Below, one piece after another: positions 18,877 through 27,260 of a DNA stretch of 64,000 bases. The notes under the pieces are model-generated. The model was not told where the DNA came from and did no database searches. It saw nothing but the letters and a program-made list of their open reading frames with translations. The position numbers were made by a program, and so were the translations under genes. The DNA is taken from positions 1 through 64,000 of the forward strand of contig NZ_JABFDK010000007.1 of assembly GCF_013403865.1 (NCBI RefSeq), in the 5' to 3' direction. Positions within the stretch are counted from its first letter, which is position 1. The number at the start of each line of letters is the position of its first letter. Source of the stretch: Winogradskyella costae. GTDB taxonomy: Bacteria > Bacteroidota > Bacteroidia > Flavobacteriales > Flavobacteriaceae.

Positions 18877-18877
18877 A

Positions 18878-19618
18878 ATGAATTTAAAAGAAAAAATAAA
18901 TAAAAAGAACCTTCCTGCTCATCTAGCAATTATAATGGATGGTAATGGTCGTTGGGCAAAACAACAAGGATTGATGCGGGTTGTTGGTCATGAAAATGGC
19001 ACTAAATCTGTAAGACAAACCGTTGAAGCTTGTGCAGAGTTAGGTATTAAGAATTTAACGCTTTATGCATTCTCTACCGAAAATTGGAACAGACCTAAGT
19101 TAGAGGTACAGACTCTAATGAAACTTTTGGTGAAGTCTTTAAAGAGAGAGATGAAAACTTTTGAAGATAATAACATTAAATTATGTGCTATTGGGAATCT
19201 AAATGATTTACCTAAAAAAGCACATCAAGAGCTGTTAGGTGTTATCGAAAAAACTAAAAATAATTCTAATATGACATTAACTTTAGCCTTAAGCTATGGT
19301 TCTCGTGAAGAAATTGTTAATGTTATTAAAGAATTGTCAGTTAAAGTTAAAAATAATATAATTTCTTCTGAAAGTATTGACGAATCAATTATTAATAAGC
19401 ATCTTTACACGCAAAATTTACCAGACGTTGACCTACTTATCCGCACAAGTGGAGAGCAACGTATCAGTAATTTTTTACTATGGCAAATAGCCTACGCAGA
19501 ACTATATTTTACAGATGTTTTATGGCCAGATTTTTCAAAAGAAAATCTATATGAGGCACTCATAAACTATCAAAACAGAGAACGAAGATTTGGAAAAACA
19601 AGCGAACAACTTACCTAA
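18878..19618 (+). CDS. uppS: Isoprenyl transferase (undecaprenyl diphosphate synthase)
   Basis: UppS extends farnesyl diphosphate by cis-prenyl additions to make the C55 lipid carrier for peptidoglycan and LPS synthesis. The catalytic motif AIIMDGNGRWAKQQG contains Asp21. The conserved segments LTLYAFSTENWNRP and DLLIRTSGEQRISNFLLWQIAYAE are intact. The start chosen is the ATG at 18878, one base after the DUF6089 stop; the longer frame from 18845 overlaps that gene. Length is 246 aa, normal for the family. It is followed by bamA with a short overlap. Confidence 0.97.
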   Translation: MNLKEKINKKNLPAHLAIIMDGNGRWAKQQGLMRVVGHENGTKSVRQTVEACAELGIKNLTLYAFSTENWNRPKLEVQTLMKLLVKSLKREMKTFEDNNIKLCAIGNLNDLPKKAHQELLGVIEKTKNNSNMTLTLALSYGSREEIVNVIKELSVKVKNNIISSESIDESIINKHLYTQNLPDVDLLIRTSGEQRISNFLLWQIAYAELYFTDVLWPDFSKENLYEALINYQNRERRFGKTSEQLT

Positions 19619-22214
19619 TACCGCAATATTGAAGTCATATATTAAGCTTTTTTGTGTTGCATTCCTTTTTACAATTTCATTTAGCAGTTACGCTCAAGTA
19701 GAAGGAGGAGAAACCTATTTAATTAAGGAGATTAATGTTACTGGTAATACCAATTTTAGCGCGCAAACTATTATTGCCTATTCTAAACTTAGAAAGGATG
19801 AAGAGATTCAGGTAGGTGGTGAGAAAATTGCTAATGCAGTAAAGACTTTGTGGAAATCTAACTTATTTAGTAGTATAGATATTTATATAACTGACATAGA
19901 CGGTAAGAATGCAAATTTAGAGATTCACCTTAGTGATTTGCCAGAACTTAAAGACCTTACGATAGAAGGAGTTAAGAAGGGTAAGAAAGACGAGATTATT
20001 GACGAAAACAAACTTAAGACAGGTCAAAAAGTTACAGAAAACCTTATTGCTACAACGAAAAACTATCTTACAAATAAGTATAGAAAAAAGGGGTTTTTAA
20101 ATACAGACGTTAGAATCACAACATCAGAAGTTATTGATTCAGTAGAGAAAGAACGTGTTGATATGCGTATTGCAATTGATAAAGGGGAAAAAGTAAAAAT
20201 AAAGACTATTAATTTTGAGGGTAACGAGAAAATAGTCGATAAGAAGCTTCGTAAAGCTATGAAGAATACGAAGCAAAAGAAATTTATTCGATTCCTAAAA
20301 CGTTCAAAATATATTGAAGACAATTTTAGAGAAGATCTTATAAGTGTGGTAGATTACTATAAAGAGAACGGTTATCGTGATGCGAGGATTATATCAGATT
20401 CTATTTCTTATTTAGATGAAAAAACAATTAGTTTAGATATTGAAGTAGAGGAAGGAGAACAGTATACATTTGGTAAAATTACTTTTGTTGGTAATACCGT
20501 ATATTCTGATCAGCAATTGTCTAACCTACTTGGTATTAAGGAAGGTGATACTTATAATGGTGTAGAATTAAGAGAGCGTATTGCAGATGATAGTAACCCA
20601 GATGCAAATGATATAACAAATGCTTACCAAAACTTTGGTTATATGTTTTCCACAATCAATCCTGTAGAAGTTAGTGCAGAAGGTAATGTGATTGATATGG
20701 AAATCCGTATTTCTGAAGGTAAACCAGCATATTATAATAATGTAACTGTAGTCGGTAATGATGTTACTAATGATCATGTTATTTATAGAGAGATTAGAAC
20801 ACGTCCGGGAGAATTATATAGAAAATCTGATATTATTAGAACCATCAGAGAGCTTGGACAATTAGGGTATTTTGATGCACAACAAATTGTACCAGATATT
20901 AAAAATCCAAATCCTGTAGATGGAACTCTAGATGTGGAATATTCTTTAGTAGAGCAAGGTTCTAGTCAAATACAACTACAAGGTGGTTATGGCGGCGGAG
21001 GCTTCATTGGTACATTAGGATTATCATTTAATAACTTTTCAATAAAAAACATTTTTAACGGTGAGGCTTATAAGCCGGTACCTAGAGGTGATGGTCAAAG
21101 TTTAGCATTGAGACTTCAAGCAAGTCAGTTTTTTCAAACGTATAGTTTTTCATTTAGTGAACCGTGGTTTGGTGGTAAAAAACCATTTCAATTGTCATCA
21201 TCGCTTTCACATTCAAGACAGTTTTTGTACGATTCTAGTACGGGAAGCGCCGATAAAAGTAAAAGTTTCAATATTACAGGTTTAACTTTTGGTGTCTCAA
21301 CAAGATTAGCGGAACCAGATGATTATTTTCTATTATCGCAAGCAATCAGTTACCAACATTATGATCTTCAAAATTACAACACTGGTTTATTTACATTTGG
21401 AGATGGAACCTCAAATAACCTGTCATATACGATAGGTTTAAGTAGAAGTGATATTTACAATGATCCTATTTTTCCAACAGGTGGTTCTAGTTTTTCTGTT
21501 TCAGCTAAATTTTCTTTCCCTTATTCATTGGTAAATGGAGTAGATTATGGTGATTTAAAAGACGAAAGAGCTGATCAGAATGAAATTTTAAGTGATTATC
21601 AAAATAATCCGAATCCAACGCTACAAGAAACTGCGGCTTTTAATGATGCATCATCGAGAATATCAGAAATTGACCAAGAACGTTTTAAATGGCTAGAATT
21701 TTATAAGATTAAATTTAAAGCAGATTGGTATCAATCCCTAACCAAAAAATTAGTTTTACGTCCTAGTGTAGAATTTGGTTTCCTTGGAGCTTATAATAAT
21801 GATAGGGGAGTTATTCCTTTTGAACGCTTCTTTGTTGGTGGTGATGGTTTAGCTAATTACTCTTTAGATGGTAGAGAGGTTGTTCAATTACGTGGCTATC
21901 CTAATCAATCATTATCTTCTCAGGATGGTGGTTCAATATATAGTAAATTCTCATTAGAGCTACGTTACCCTATTACTTTAGGTGCACAAGCTAAAATATA
22001 TGCGCTTTCATTTTTAGAAGCAGGAACATCTGTTAATGACTTCAAGGATTACGATCCTTTCAAGCTTCAGAGATCTGCAGGTTTTGGATTGCGTATATTT
22101 ATGCCAGCCTTTGGTTTACTTGGTATAGATTTTGGTCATGCATTTGATGAATCTCCCTTCGGAACAACCGTTAAAAATTGGGAGACACACTTCATAATCG
22201 GTCAACAATTTTAA
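19590..22214 (+). CDS. bamA: Outer-membrane protein assembly factor BamA
   Basis: This BamA/Omp85 protein inserts beta-barrel proteins into the outer membrane. It has a signal sequence, POTRA repeats (about 45-430; for example YLIKEINVTGNTNFSAQTI and YTFGKITFVGNTVYSD), and a C-terminal Omp85 barrel ending in a terminal Phe (HFIIGQQF). The barrel includes GFGLRIFMPAFGLLGIDFG, the usual penultimate strand. No ATG fits: TTG at 19590 overlaps uppS by 29 bp, and TTG at 19629 would give a cleaner signal peptide (KSYIKLFCVAF). Either may be the real start. The order uppS-bamA-skp-skp is conserved in the phylum. Confidence 0.95.
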   Translation: MEKQANNLPNTAILKSYIKLFCVAFLFTISFSSYAQVEGGETYLIKEINVTGNTNFSAQTIIAYSKLRKDEEIQVGGEKIANAVKTLWKSNLFSSIDIYITDIDGKNANLEIHLSDLPELKDLTIEGVKKGKKDEIIDENKLKTGQKVTENLIATTKNYLTNKYRKKGFLNTDVRITTSEVIDSVEKERVDMRIAIDKGEKVKIKTINFEGNEKIVDKKLRKAMKNTKQKKFIRFLKRSKYIEDNFREDLISVVDYYKENGYRDARIISDSISYLDEKTISLDIEVEEGEQYTFGKITFVGNTVYSDQQLSNLLGIKEGDTYNGVELRERIADDSNPDANDITNAYQNFGYMFSTINPVEVSAEGNVIDMEIRISEGKPAYYNNVTVVGNDVTNDHVIYREIRTRPGELYRKSDIIRTIRELGQLGYFDAQQIVPDIKNPNPVDGTLDVEYSLVEQGSSQIQLQGGYGGGGFIGTLGLSFNNFSIKNIFNGEAYKPVPRGDGQSLALRLQASQFFQTYSFSFSEPWFGGKKPFQLSSSLSHSRQFLYDSSTGSADKSKSFNITGLTFGVSTRLAEPDDYFLLSQAISYQHYDLQNYNTGLFTFGDGTSNNLSYTIGLSRSDIYNDPIFPTGGSSFSVSAKFSFPYSLVNGVDYGDLKDERADQNEILSDYQNNPNPTLQETAAFNDASSRISEIDQERFKWLEFYKIKFKADWYQSLTKKLVLRPSVEFGFLGAYNNDRGVIPFERFFVGGDGLANYSLDGREVVQLRGYPNQSLSSQDGGSIYSKFSLELRYPITLGAQAKIYALSFLEAGTSVNDFKDYDPFKLQRSAGFGLRIFMPAFGLLGIDFGHAFDESPFGTTVKNWETHFIIGQQF

Positions 22215-22288
22215 GTTTGGCATGATATTTTCTAATAGCTAAACAAGGATTTCATCATATTGTTAAAATTTTTAAGAATATATTTCGT

Positions 22289-22296
22289 TAAATTTG
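22289..22296 (+). promoter_or_regulatory. Candidate -7 box (TAAATTTG) upstream of the first OmpH/Skp gene
   Basis: TAAATTTG matches TAnnTTTG and lies 72 bp before the ATG at 22368. The nearest upstream TTG (22260-22262) is too far for an ideal spacer, so the promoter is tentative. Confidence 0.35.
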
Positions 22297-22367
22297 AAGA
22301 CTAATAAGACTAAAATGATAACACATCGAGTTTTATAACCAAAATGTCTCAAAACATAAAAACATAA

Positions 22368-23480
22368 ATGATGAAATTTAAAGTTCTTTTTTTTATAATA
22401 ACAGTAGGTCTTGTAAGCTTCAGTGTAAATGCGCAACGAGGGGTGAGGATTGGTTATATTGATACTGAGTACATTTTAGAAAATGTACCGGAATATAAAG
22501 AAGCATCTTCTCAGTTAGATAAAAAGGTTACAGATTGGAAGACTGAAATTGAAACGAAATTAAATGCAATTGCGCAAAAGAAGAAAGAGCTAGATAACGA
22601 AAGCGTTCTTTTAACTAAAGAATTGTATGATGAGCGTTTTGAGGATATTACTTTCGAAGAAGCTGAGGTTTTAGATTATCAACAGAAGCGTTTTGGGCCT
22701 GATGGAGATTTAATGATTCAAAAGCGTCAGTTAATAGAGCCTATCCAAGATCAGATTTTTGCAGCTGTACAAGAAATTGCAGAAACTAAAAGTTACGATT
22801 TTGTTTTTGATAAATCTGCAGATGTTGTAATGTTGTATTCTGCTGAACGTTATGATATCAGTGAGCAAGTTTTAAGAACTATTACACGGACATCTAAGAG
22901 ATCGCAAGCTAAAAATAAGAAGGAACGCCAAGAATTAGAAGATGAAGAAGTTGTTCCCGTTGTAGATACAGGTAAAGATGCGCGTCAGCAAGCATTAGAG
23001 GATCTTAAGGCAAAGCGTGAAAAAGAATTAGCAGATAAGAGAGCAGAACGCGAACAAGCAGCTGAAGATAGACGTGCAGCACAGCAGGCGTTAAGAGATG
23101 CTAAAAGGAAAGAAGCAGAAGAGCGTCGCCAAAAAGTTATTGATGCAAAGAACGAGAGAGCGGAAATTTTTGAAGAGGCTAAGACGGTTAAAGTGGATAG
23201 CGTCACTAAAATAGAACCAACAGTTAAGACAGATAGCATTAAACAAAAAAATGTTGTTGTAAAAGATTCAATAGTTTCTAAAGAACCGTTAACAGCAGCA
23301 GAAATAGCGGCAGCGGAACGCGCTCAAAAATTGAAAGATAGGGAGGCACGTCAAAAAGAACTAGAGGATAGAAAAAAGAAAATAATAGAACAGCGTAAAA
23401 AAGCACGTGAAGAACGTGAAAAACAGGTAGAGAGAAACGATTCTATTGCCAAAGCAAAGAAAAACGAAGACAATAATTAA
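22368..23480 (+). CDS. OmpH/Skp family protein with long charged C-terminal extension
   Basis: This is a 370-aa periplasmic protein. The signal peptide ends in SVNAQ. The Skp/OmpH domain (about 24-185) starts with RIGYIDTEYILENVPEYKEA and ends in YDFVFDKSADVVMLYSAERYDIS. The remaining half (about 186-370) is extremely rich in Lys, Arg, Glu and Ala and should be a long coiled coil or disordered. Canonical Skp chaperones are about 160-190 aa, so the extension doubles the protein. It lies 32 bp upstream of a standard-size Skp gene. Long-tailed OmpH proteins next to bamA are known in Flavobacteriia; the role of the tail is not. Confidence 0.9.
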   Translation: MMKFKVLFFIITVGLVSFSVNAQRGVRIGYIDTEYILENVPEYKEASSQLDKKVTDWKTEIETKLNAIAQKKKELDNESVLLTKELYDERFEDITFEEAEVLDYQQKRFGPDGDLMIQKRQLIEPIQDQIFAAVQEIAETKSYDFVFDKSADVVMLYSAERYDISEQVLRTITRTSKRSQAKNKKERQELEDEEVVPVVDTGKDARQQALEDLKAKREKELADKRAEREQAAEDRRAAQQALRDAKRKEAEERRQKVIDAKNERAEIFEEAKTVKVDSVTKIEPTVKTDSIKQKNVVVKDSIVSKEPLTAAEIAAAERAQKLKDREARQKELEDRKKKIIEQRKKAREEREKQVERNDSIAKAKKNEDNN

Positions 23481-23512
23481 TAATTTATAACACGTAATAC
23501 AATTAAAATCAA

Positions 23513-24013
23513 ATGAAAAATTTAAAAACTTTATTATTTGCAGCAGTACTTTTTATAGGAGCTACAAGTTTAACTTCTGCTCAAAGCAATGTTGCACATA
23601 TAAATAAGCAAGAATTGATTAAAGCAATGCCAGCTTATACTCAAGCTCAAACTGAGATTGATAAATTAAGTAAAACTTACCAAGCAACAATTGAAACATC
23701 ATTAAAAGAGTTAGACGTTAAGCTTAAGCAATATGACGCTGAAGCTGAAACGCAAACGGAGCAGACTAATATGGATCGTATGCAGGAAGTTGATGGTATC
23801 AAACAAAGCTTAAGTGAGTACCAACAACAAGCTCAAAAGGATTTACAAGCAAAAGAATTTAATCTTTTAAAGCCTATCGTTGAGAAAGCAGATAAAGCAA
23901 TTAATACAGTTGCTAAAGCTCAAGGTATTCAGTATGTTTTTGACTCAGCAATGCTTATCGTAAAAGATGGTAAAGATCTTATGGCAGATGTTAAAAAACA
24001 ATTAGGAATGTAA
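23513..24013 (+). CDS. OmpH/Skp family periplasmic chaperone
   Basis: This 166-aa protein has a signal peptide (ending TSAQ) and a single Skp/OmpH domain: VAHINKQELIKAMPAYTQAQ at the start, a long helical hairpin, and GIQYVFDSAMLIVKDG near the end. Skp holds unfolded outer-membrane proteins in the periplasm and delivers them to BamA. It is the last gene of the bamA cluster before a strong terminator. It is the more canonical of the two tandem paralogues. Confidence 0.93.
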   Translation: MKNLKTLLFAAVLFIGATSLTSAQSNVAHINKQELIKAMPAYTQAQTEIDKLSKTYQATIETSLKELDVKLKQYDAEAETQTEQTNMDRMQEVDGIKQSLSEYQQQAQKDLQAKEFNLLKPIVEKADKAINTVAKAQGIQYVFDSAMLIVKDGKDLMADVKKQLGM

Positions 24014-24037
24014 GCCTAATTAAAAATAATTATTTAG

Positions 24038-24070
24038 AAAGTCGCTTATTGTTAAGCGACTTTTTATTTT
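24038..24070 (+). terminator. Intrinsic terminator after the skp genes
   Basis: An 11-bp stem (24038-24048 with 24053-24063) with a TTGT loop is followed by a T-rich tract to 24071. It ends the bamA-skp operon just 8 bp before the murI ATG. Confidence 0.9.
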
Positions 24071-24072
24071 TG
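24065..24072 (+). promoter_or_regulatory. Candidate -7 box (TATTTTTG) for murI inside the terminator tail
   Basis: TATTTTTG matches TAnnTTTG, and its last base is 5 bp before the murI ATG. No well-spaced TTG was found upstream. If real, it would give a leaderless or near-leaderless murI transcript. In T-rich sequence this may be chance. Confidence 0.25.
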
Positions 24073-24077
24073 TATAT

Positions 24078-24857
24078 ATGAGCAATGATCCTATAGGCAT
24101 ATTTGATTCAGGAATTGGAGGTACTTCTATCTTTAAGGAGATACATGCGTTATTACCCAATGAAAATTGTCTGTATTTAGCTGATAGCAAAAATGCACCT
24201 TATGGTAATCGGTCTGAAGATGAAATCATTCAATTAAGTATTAAAAATGCCGAATTTCTTATTGAAGAAGGGTGTAAAATTATAGTGGTGGCTTGCAATA
24301 CGGCAACTACAAATGCAATAGATTATCTTAGGCTAAATTATGATATTCCATTCATAGGTATAGAGCCAGCCATAAAACCAGCGGCTTTAAATACACAAAC
24401 TAAAGCTATTGGTATTCTTGCGACCAAAGGGACTTTAAGCAGTAAGCTTTTTCATAAAACCACAGATTTATATTCTAAAAATATCACAATTATAGAACAA
24501 GTAGGTGAGGGCATTGTACCGTTGATTGAAACCGGTCAGTTAGACTCTAAAGAAATGCAATCGTACCTCGAAACCTATTTAGAGCCTATGTTAAAGCAGA
24601 ATATTGATTACTTGGTTCTAGGGTGCACTCATTATCCTTATCTTATTCCTATGCTTACTAAAATGCTTCCAGATAATGTTAAGATTATCGATTCAGGACG
24701 GGCAGTTGCAAAACAGACACAAACCGTATTAACCGCGCTTGGTTTACTTAATGACGCATTAGATTTGCCAAAAATTGAATTGTGCTCTAATGGGGATATT
24801 GCGGTTTTAAATTCAATCTTAGATTATAAATTTAATGTCTCATATGTAGACTTTTAG
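24078..24857 (+). CDS. murI: Glutamate racemase
   Basis: MurI makes D-glutamate for peptidoglycan. Its two catalytic cysteines are Cys73 (VACNTATTNA) and Cys183 (LGCTHYPYL). The N-terminal IGIFDSGIGGTSI with Asp10-Ser11 and the PYGNRS segment are intact. The length of 259 aa is typical. The gene starts only 8 bp beyond the terminator of the preceding operon, so its promoter must overlap that terminator or it depends on read-through. Confidence 0.97.
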   Translation: MSNDPIGIFDSGIGGTSIFKEIHALLPNENCLYLADSKNAPYGNRSEDEIIQLSIKNAEFLIEEGCKIIVVACNTATTNAIDYLRLNYDIPFIGIEPAIKPAALNTQTKAIGILATKGTLSSKLFHKTTDLYSKNITIIEQVGEGIVPLIETGQLDSKEMQSYLETYLEPMLKQNIDYLVLGCTHYPYLIPMLTKMLPDNVKIIDSGRAVAKQTQTVLTALGLLNDALDLPKIELCSNGDIAVLNSILDYKFNVSYVDF

Positions 24858-24978
24858 TAAGGTTAGTAAATTAAAACATACTAATGCATTATGAAGCGCC
24901 AGATTTAAAGGTGTTATTTCTCACAAGATTCATAAAATGCAACGTGCATTAATGGTCTTAAAGTATAATAATGTATAT

Positions 24979-25326
24979 ATGAAATTACTATTTATCTACA
25001 ATGCGAATTCAGGTAAACTAAATGCTTTATTTGAAGCTGGACACAAGTTGATCAGTCCATCGACGTATAAATGTTCTTTATGTGCTTTGACGCACAATGC
25101 CTTTAATGAAAATGGCACTTGGAAGAATTATAGAACGCAAAGCAAGATGGAAATGGAATTCTATCACAAGGACGAATTTGAAGCCACTTTTCCGAATGTA
25201 AATATGATCTATCCAACGGTTTTAAAATTAGAAAATCAGCAACTTTCAACAGTTCTAAATTCTGAAGCTTTAAAAGAACTTTCTACTATTGAAGCGTTAA
25301 TTGAGCGCTTAAAACTTCAGGTCTGA
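24979..25326 (+). CDS. Conserved hypothetical protein with CxxC motif
   Basis: The start used is the ATG at 24979 (MKLLFIYNANSGKLNALFE), giving 115 aa; the frame opens at 24937 but the extension looks unrelated. No signal peptide or membrane segment is seen. Visible features are the opening FIYNANSGK, a KCSLCALTHNAF stretch with two Cys and a His that could bind a metal, and an acidic, helical C-terminus. It may belong to an uncharacterised flavobacterial family; I do not recognise a function. It is convergent with the gamma-carbonic anhydrase gene. Confidence 0.65.
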   Translation: MKLLFIYNANSGKLNALFEAGHKLISPSTYKCSLCALTHNAFNENGTWKNYRTQSKMEMEFYHKDEFEATFPNVNMIYPTVLKLENQQLSTVLNSEALKELSTIEALIERLKLQV

Positions 25327-25348
25327 TTGCGTTACTTAGAGTTACTTA

Positions 25349-25864
25349 TTAGTCTTTAAACCAGCTAGAATATTCCACATAGTTATTTGCAATCCTATCA
25401 ATTTCGCCAGAGATTAGTTCTTTGCTAATATCCTTAACTTTTTTGGCTGGTACCCCAGCATAGATACTTCCAGATTCAACAACAGTGTTTTTAGTTAATA
25501 CAGCTCCTGCCGCAATAATACTATTACTTTCTATAATGCAATCGTCCATTATAATACTTCCCATACCAATGAGTACGTTGTCTTGTATTGTGCAACCATG
25601 TACAATAGCATTATGTCCTATGGAAACATTATTACCAATTGTTGTAGGCGATTTTAGATACGTCGCATGGATAACTGCACCATCTTGAACATTCACCTTA
25701 TCGCCCATTGTAATATAGTGTACATCGCCTCTAATTACGGCATTAAACCAGACACTACATTGTTTTCCTATTGTAACTTCACCTACTATAGTGGCATTTT
25801 CGGCGATGTAACAATCCTCTGAGATTTGAGGCTGTTTTCCTCTAACGGCTTTAATTAATGGCAT
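25349..25864 (-). CDS. Gamma carbonic anhydrase family / hexapeptide repeat protein
   Basis: This 171-aa left-handed beta-helix protein has repeated hexapeptides (for example ATIVGEVTIGKQCSV, VSIGHNAIVHGCTI). The three metal-binding His of gamma carbonic anhydrases sit at residues 66, 84 and 89. The residues Arg45 and Asp47 in VIRGDVHYI fit the family too. Relatives include YrdA and PaaY, many of which bind zinc and some of which lack measured anhydrase activity. It is monocistronic and lies between convergent and parallel neighbours. Confidence 0.92.
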   Translation of the reverse strand: MPLIKAVRGKQPQISEDCYIAENATIVGEVTIGKQCSVWFNAVIRGDVHYITMGDKVNVQDGAVIHATYLKSPTTIGNNVSIGHNAIVHGCTIQDNVLIGMGSIIMDDCIIESNSIIAAGAVLTKNTVVESGSIYAGVPAKKVKDISKELISGEIDRIANNYVEYSSWFKD

Positions 25865-25926
25865 ATCTTAATGTTTTAGTGGGTTCAATATAGAATGAAA
25901 ATTTACAGAAATCAGAATTTAGGGTA

Positions 25927-25958
25927 TAAAAAAAGAGTAGCACAAATTGCTACTCTTT
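25927..25958 (-). terminator. Intrinsic terminator after rpsU
   Basis: An 11-bp stem (25932-25942 with 25948-25958) with a CAAAT loop has a plus-strand A-run on its left, which is a U-tract for minus-strand transcripts. It ends rpsU transcription. Confidence 0.88.
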
Positions 25959-25984
25959 AGTATTACGTTATATAAATATAATGT

Positions 25985-26179
25985 TTATATATTTTCAGCG
26001 TCTCTTAGACCTTGAATGTATTCAGCTTTCTGAACTTCTCTTCTTCTCTTAACAGAAGGTTTTGCGAAATAACGCTTTTCTCTTAAGTTTTGCATAATCT
26101 GCACATTTCTGTGTTTACGCTTGTAACGCTTAAGTGCACGTTCTATATTTTCTCCTTCTTTGATTTCGATTTTAATCAT
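25985..26179 (-). CDS. rpsU: 30S ribosomal protein bS21
   Basis: This 64-aa, strongly basic protein has the bS21 pattern IEIKEGENIERALKRYKRKHRN followed by REKRYFAKPSVKRRREVQKAEY. In Bacteroidota, bS21 with bS6 and bS18 helps hide the anti-Shine-Dalgarno end of 16S rRNA (established in Flavobacterium). I see no AGGAGG-like sequence in the leader of this gene. The gene is monocistronic with a -7-like box upstream and a strong terminator downstream. Confidence 0.97.
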   Translation of the reverse strand: MIKIEIKEGENIERALKRYKRKHRNVQIMQNLREKRYFAKPSVKRRREVQKAEYIQGLRDAENI

Positions 26180-26222
26180 TATATCGATATATTTTTGTTA
26201 ACTATTTCTTGCAAATGGTCGG

Positions 26223-26230
26223 CAAATATA
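26223..26230 (-). promoter_or_regulatory. Candidate -7 box (TATATTTG, minus strand) for rpsU
   Basis: The minus strand reads TATATTTG, a match to TAnnTTTG, 44 bp upstream of the rpsU ATG. No TTG with ideal spacing was found, so confidence is modest. Confidence 0.4.
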
Positions 26231-26281
26231 TGCTAACTATTTGAAAATAAAAAATTAATTCAATGTTTTAGAAATTTATTT

Positions 26282-27145
26282 TTAACCTAAGTATGTTTTT
26301 AAGATTTTACTCTTACTCGCATGTCTTAATCTTCTGATTCCTTTTTCTCTAATTTGACGTACACGCTCACGAGTTAAATCGTAGATGCTACCTATTTCTT
26401 CTAAGGTCATTGGTGGTTGATCTCCAATTCCAAAATTTAAACGAATCACATCACTTTCCTTTTGAGTTAGTGTTTCTAAGGCACGCTCAACTTCCGTGTT
26501 TAAGGACTCTTTCATTAACGCTTTGTCAGGTCTTGGTGATTCTCCAGAACTTACCACATCGTATAAACTAAATGTCTCTCCATCTTTTAATGGTGCATCC
26601 ATAGAAAGGTGACGACCAGAATTTTTCATAGATTGTTTTACTTCACGAACACTGATATCTAATTCGCGAGCAATTTCATCTGCATTTGGTGGTCTCTGAT
26701 TAATTTGTTCTAAATGAGAAAAGGCTTTATTAATCTTATTGATTGTACCAATTTTATTCAATGGCAAACGTACTATACGCGACTGCTCTGCTAATGCTTG
26801 TAAAATAGCTTGTCTAATCCACCATACAGCATAAGAAATAAACTTAAAACCTCTAGTTTCATCGAAACGTTTTGCTGCTTTTACTAAACCAGCATTTCCC
26901 TCGTTTATTAAATCGGGTAGTTTTAAACCTTGATTTTGATATTGCTTTGCAACAGAAACAACAAACCTTAGGTTTGCAGTTGTTAATTTATCTAATGCAG
27001 CTTGATCACCTTTTCGAATAAGCTGTGCTAACTCGACTTCTTCATCTGCAGTAATCAAAGGAATTTTACTAATATCCTGTAAATATTTATCTAACGATTT
27101 GTCTTCTCTGTTAGTTACCTGCTTGGTGATTTTTAATTGCCTCAT
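26282..27145 (-). CDS. rpoD: Primary sigma factor RpoD (short Bacteroidota form)
   Basis: This 287-aa sigma-70 factor has region 1.2 ([25 protein letters not shown]), region 2 ([40 protein letters not shown]), region 3 and region 4 with the helix-turn-helix [22 protein letters not shown]. It lacks region 1.1, as is normal for the primary sigma factor of Bacteroidota, which recognises TTG/TAnnTTTG promoters. It is transcribed alone, between the AsmA-like gene and rpsU. Confidence 0.96.
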   Translation of the reverse strand: MRQLKITKQVTNREDKSLDKYLQDISKIPLITADEEVELAQLIRKGDQAALDKLTTANLRFVVSVAKQYQNQGLKLPDLINEGNAGLVKAAKRFDETRGFKFISYAVWWIRQAILQALAEQSRIVRLPLNKIGTINKINKAFSHLEQINQRPPNADEIARELDISVREVKQSMKNSGRHLSMDAPLKDGETFSLYDVVSSGESPRPDKALMKESLNTEVERALETLTQKESDVIRLNFGIGDQPPMTLEEIGSIYDLTRERVRQIREKGIRRLRHASKSKILKTYLG

Positions 27146-27228
27146 GTATTCTTTTGAAATTTAGTGAACCTTCAATGTAATCTAATTATTAAGAAAAGCA
27201 AATAAAAGTGTATTTATTAACATAAATT

Positions 27229-27251
27229 GGGAAAAAGCATGTGCTTTTTCC
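27229..27251 (-). terminator. Possible hairpin terminator after the AsmA-like gene
   Basis: GGAAAAAGCA (27230-27239) pairs with TGCTTTTTCC (27242-27251). The stem is 10 bp but the nominal loop is 2 nt and no long U-tract follows, so this may be a weak terminator or another structured element between the AsmA-like gene and rpoD. Confidence 0.4.
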
Positions 27252-27260
27252 GCCCGTAGT

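Noticed and set aside
18845-18877. Upstream extension of uppS to 18845
   Set aside because: It overlaps the DUF6089 coding end and does not fit the UppS family N-terminus.
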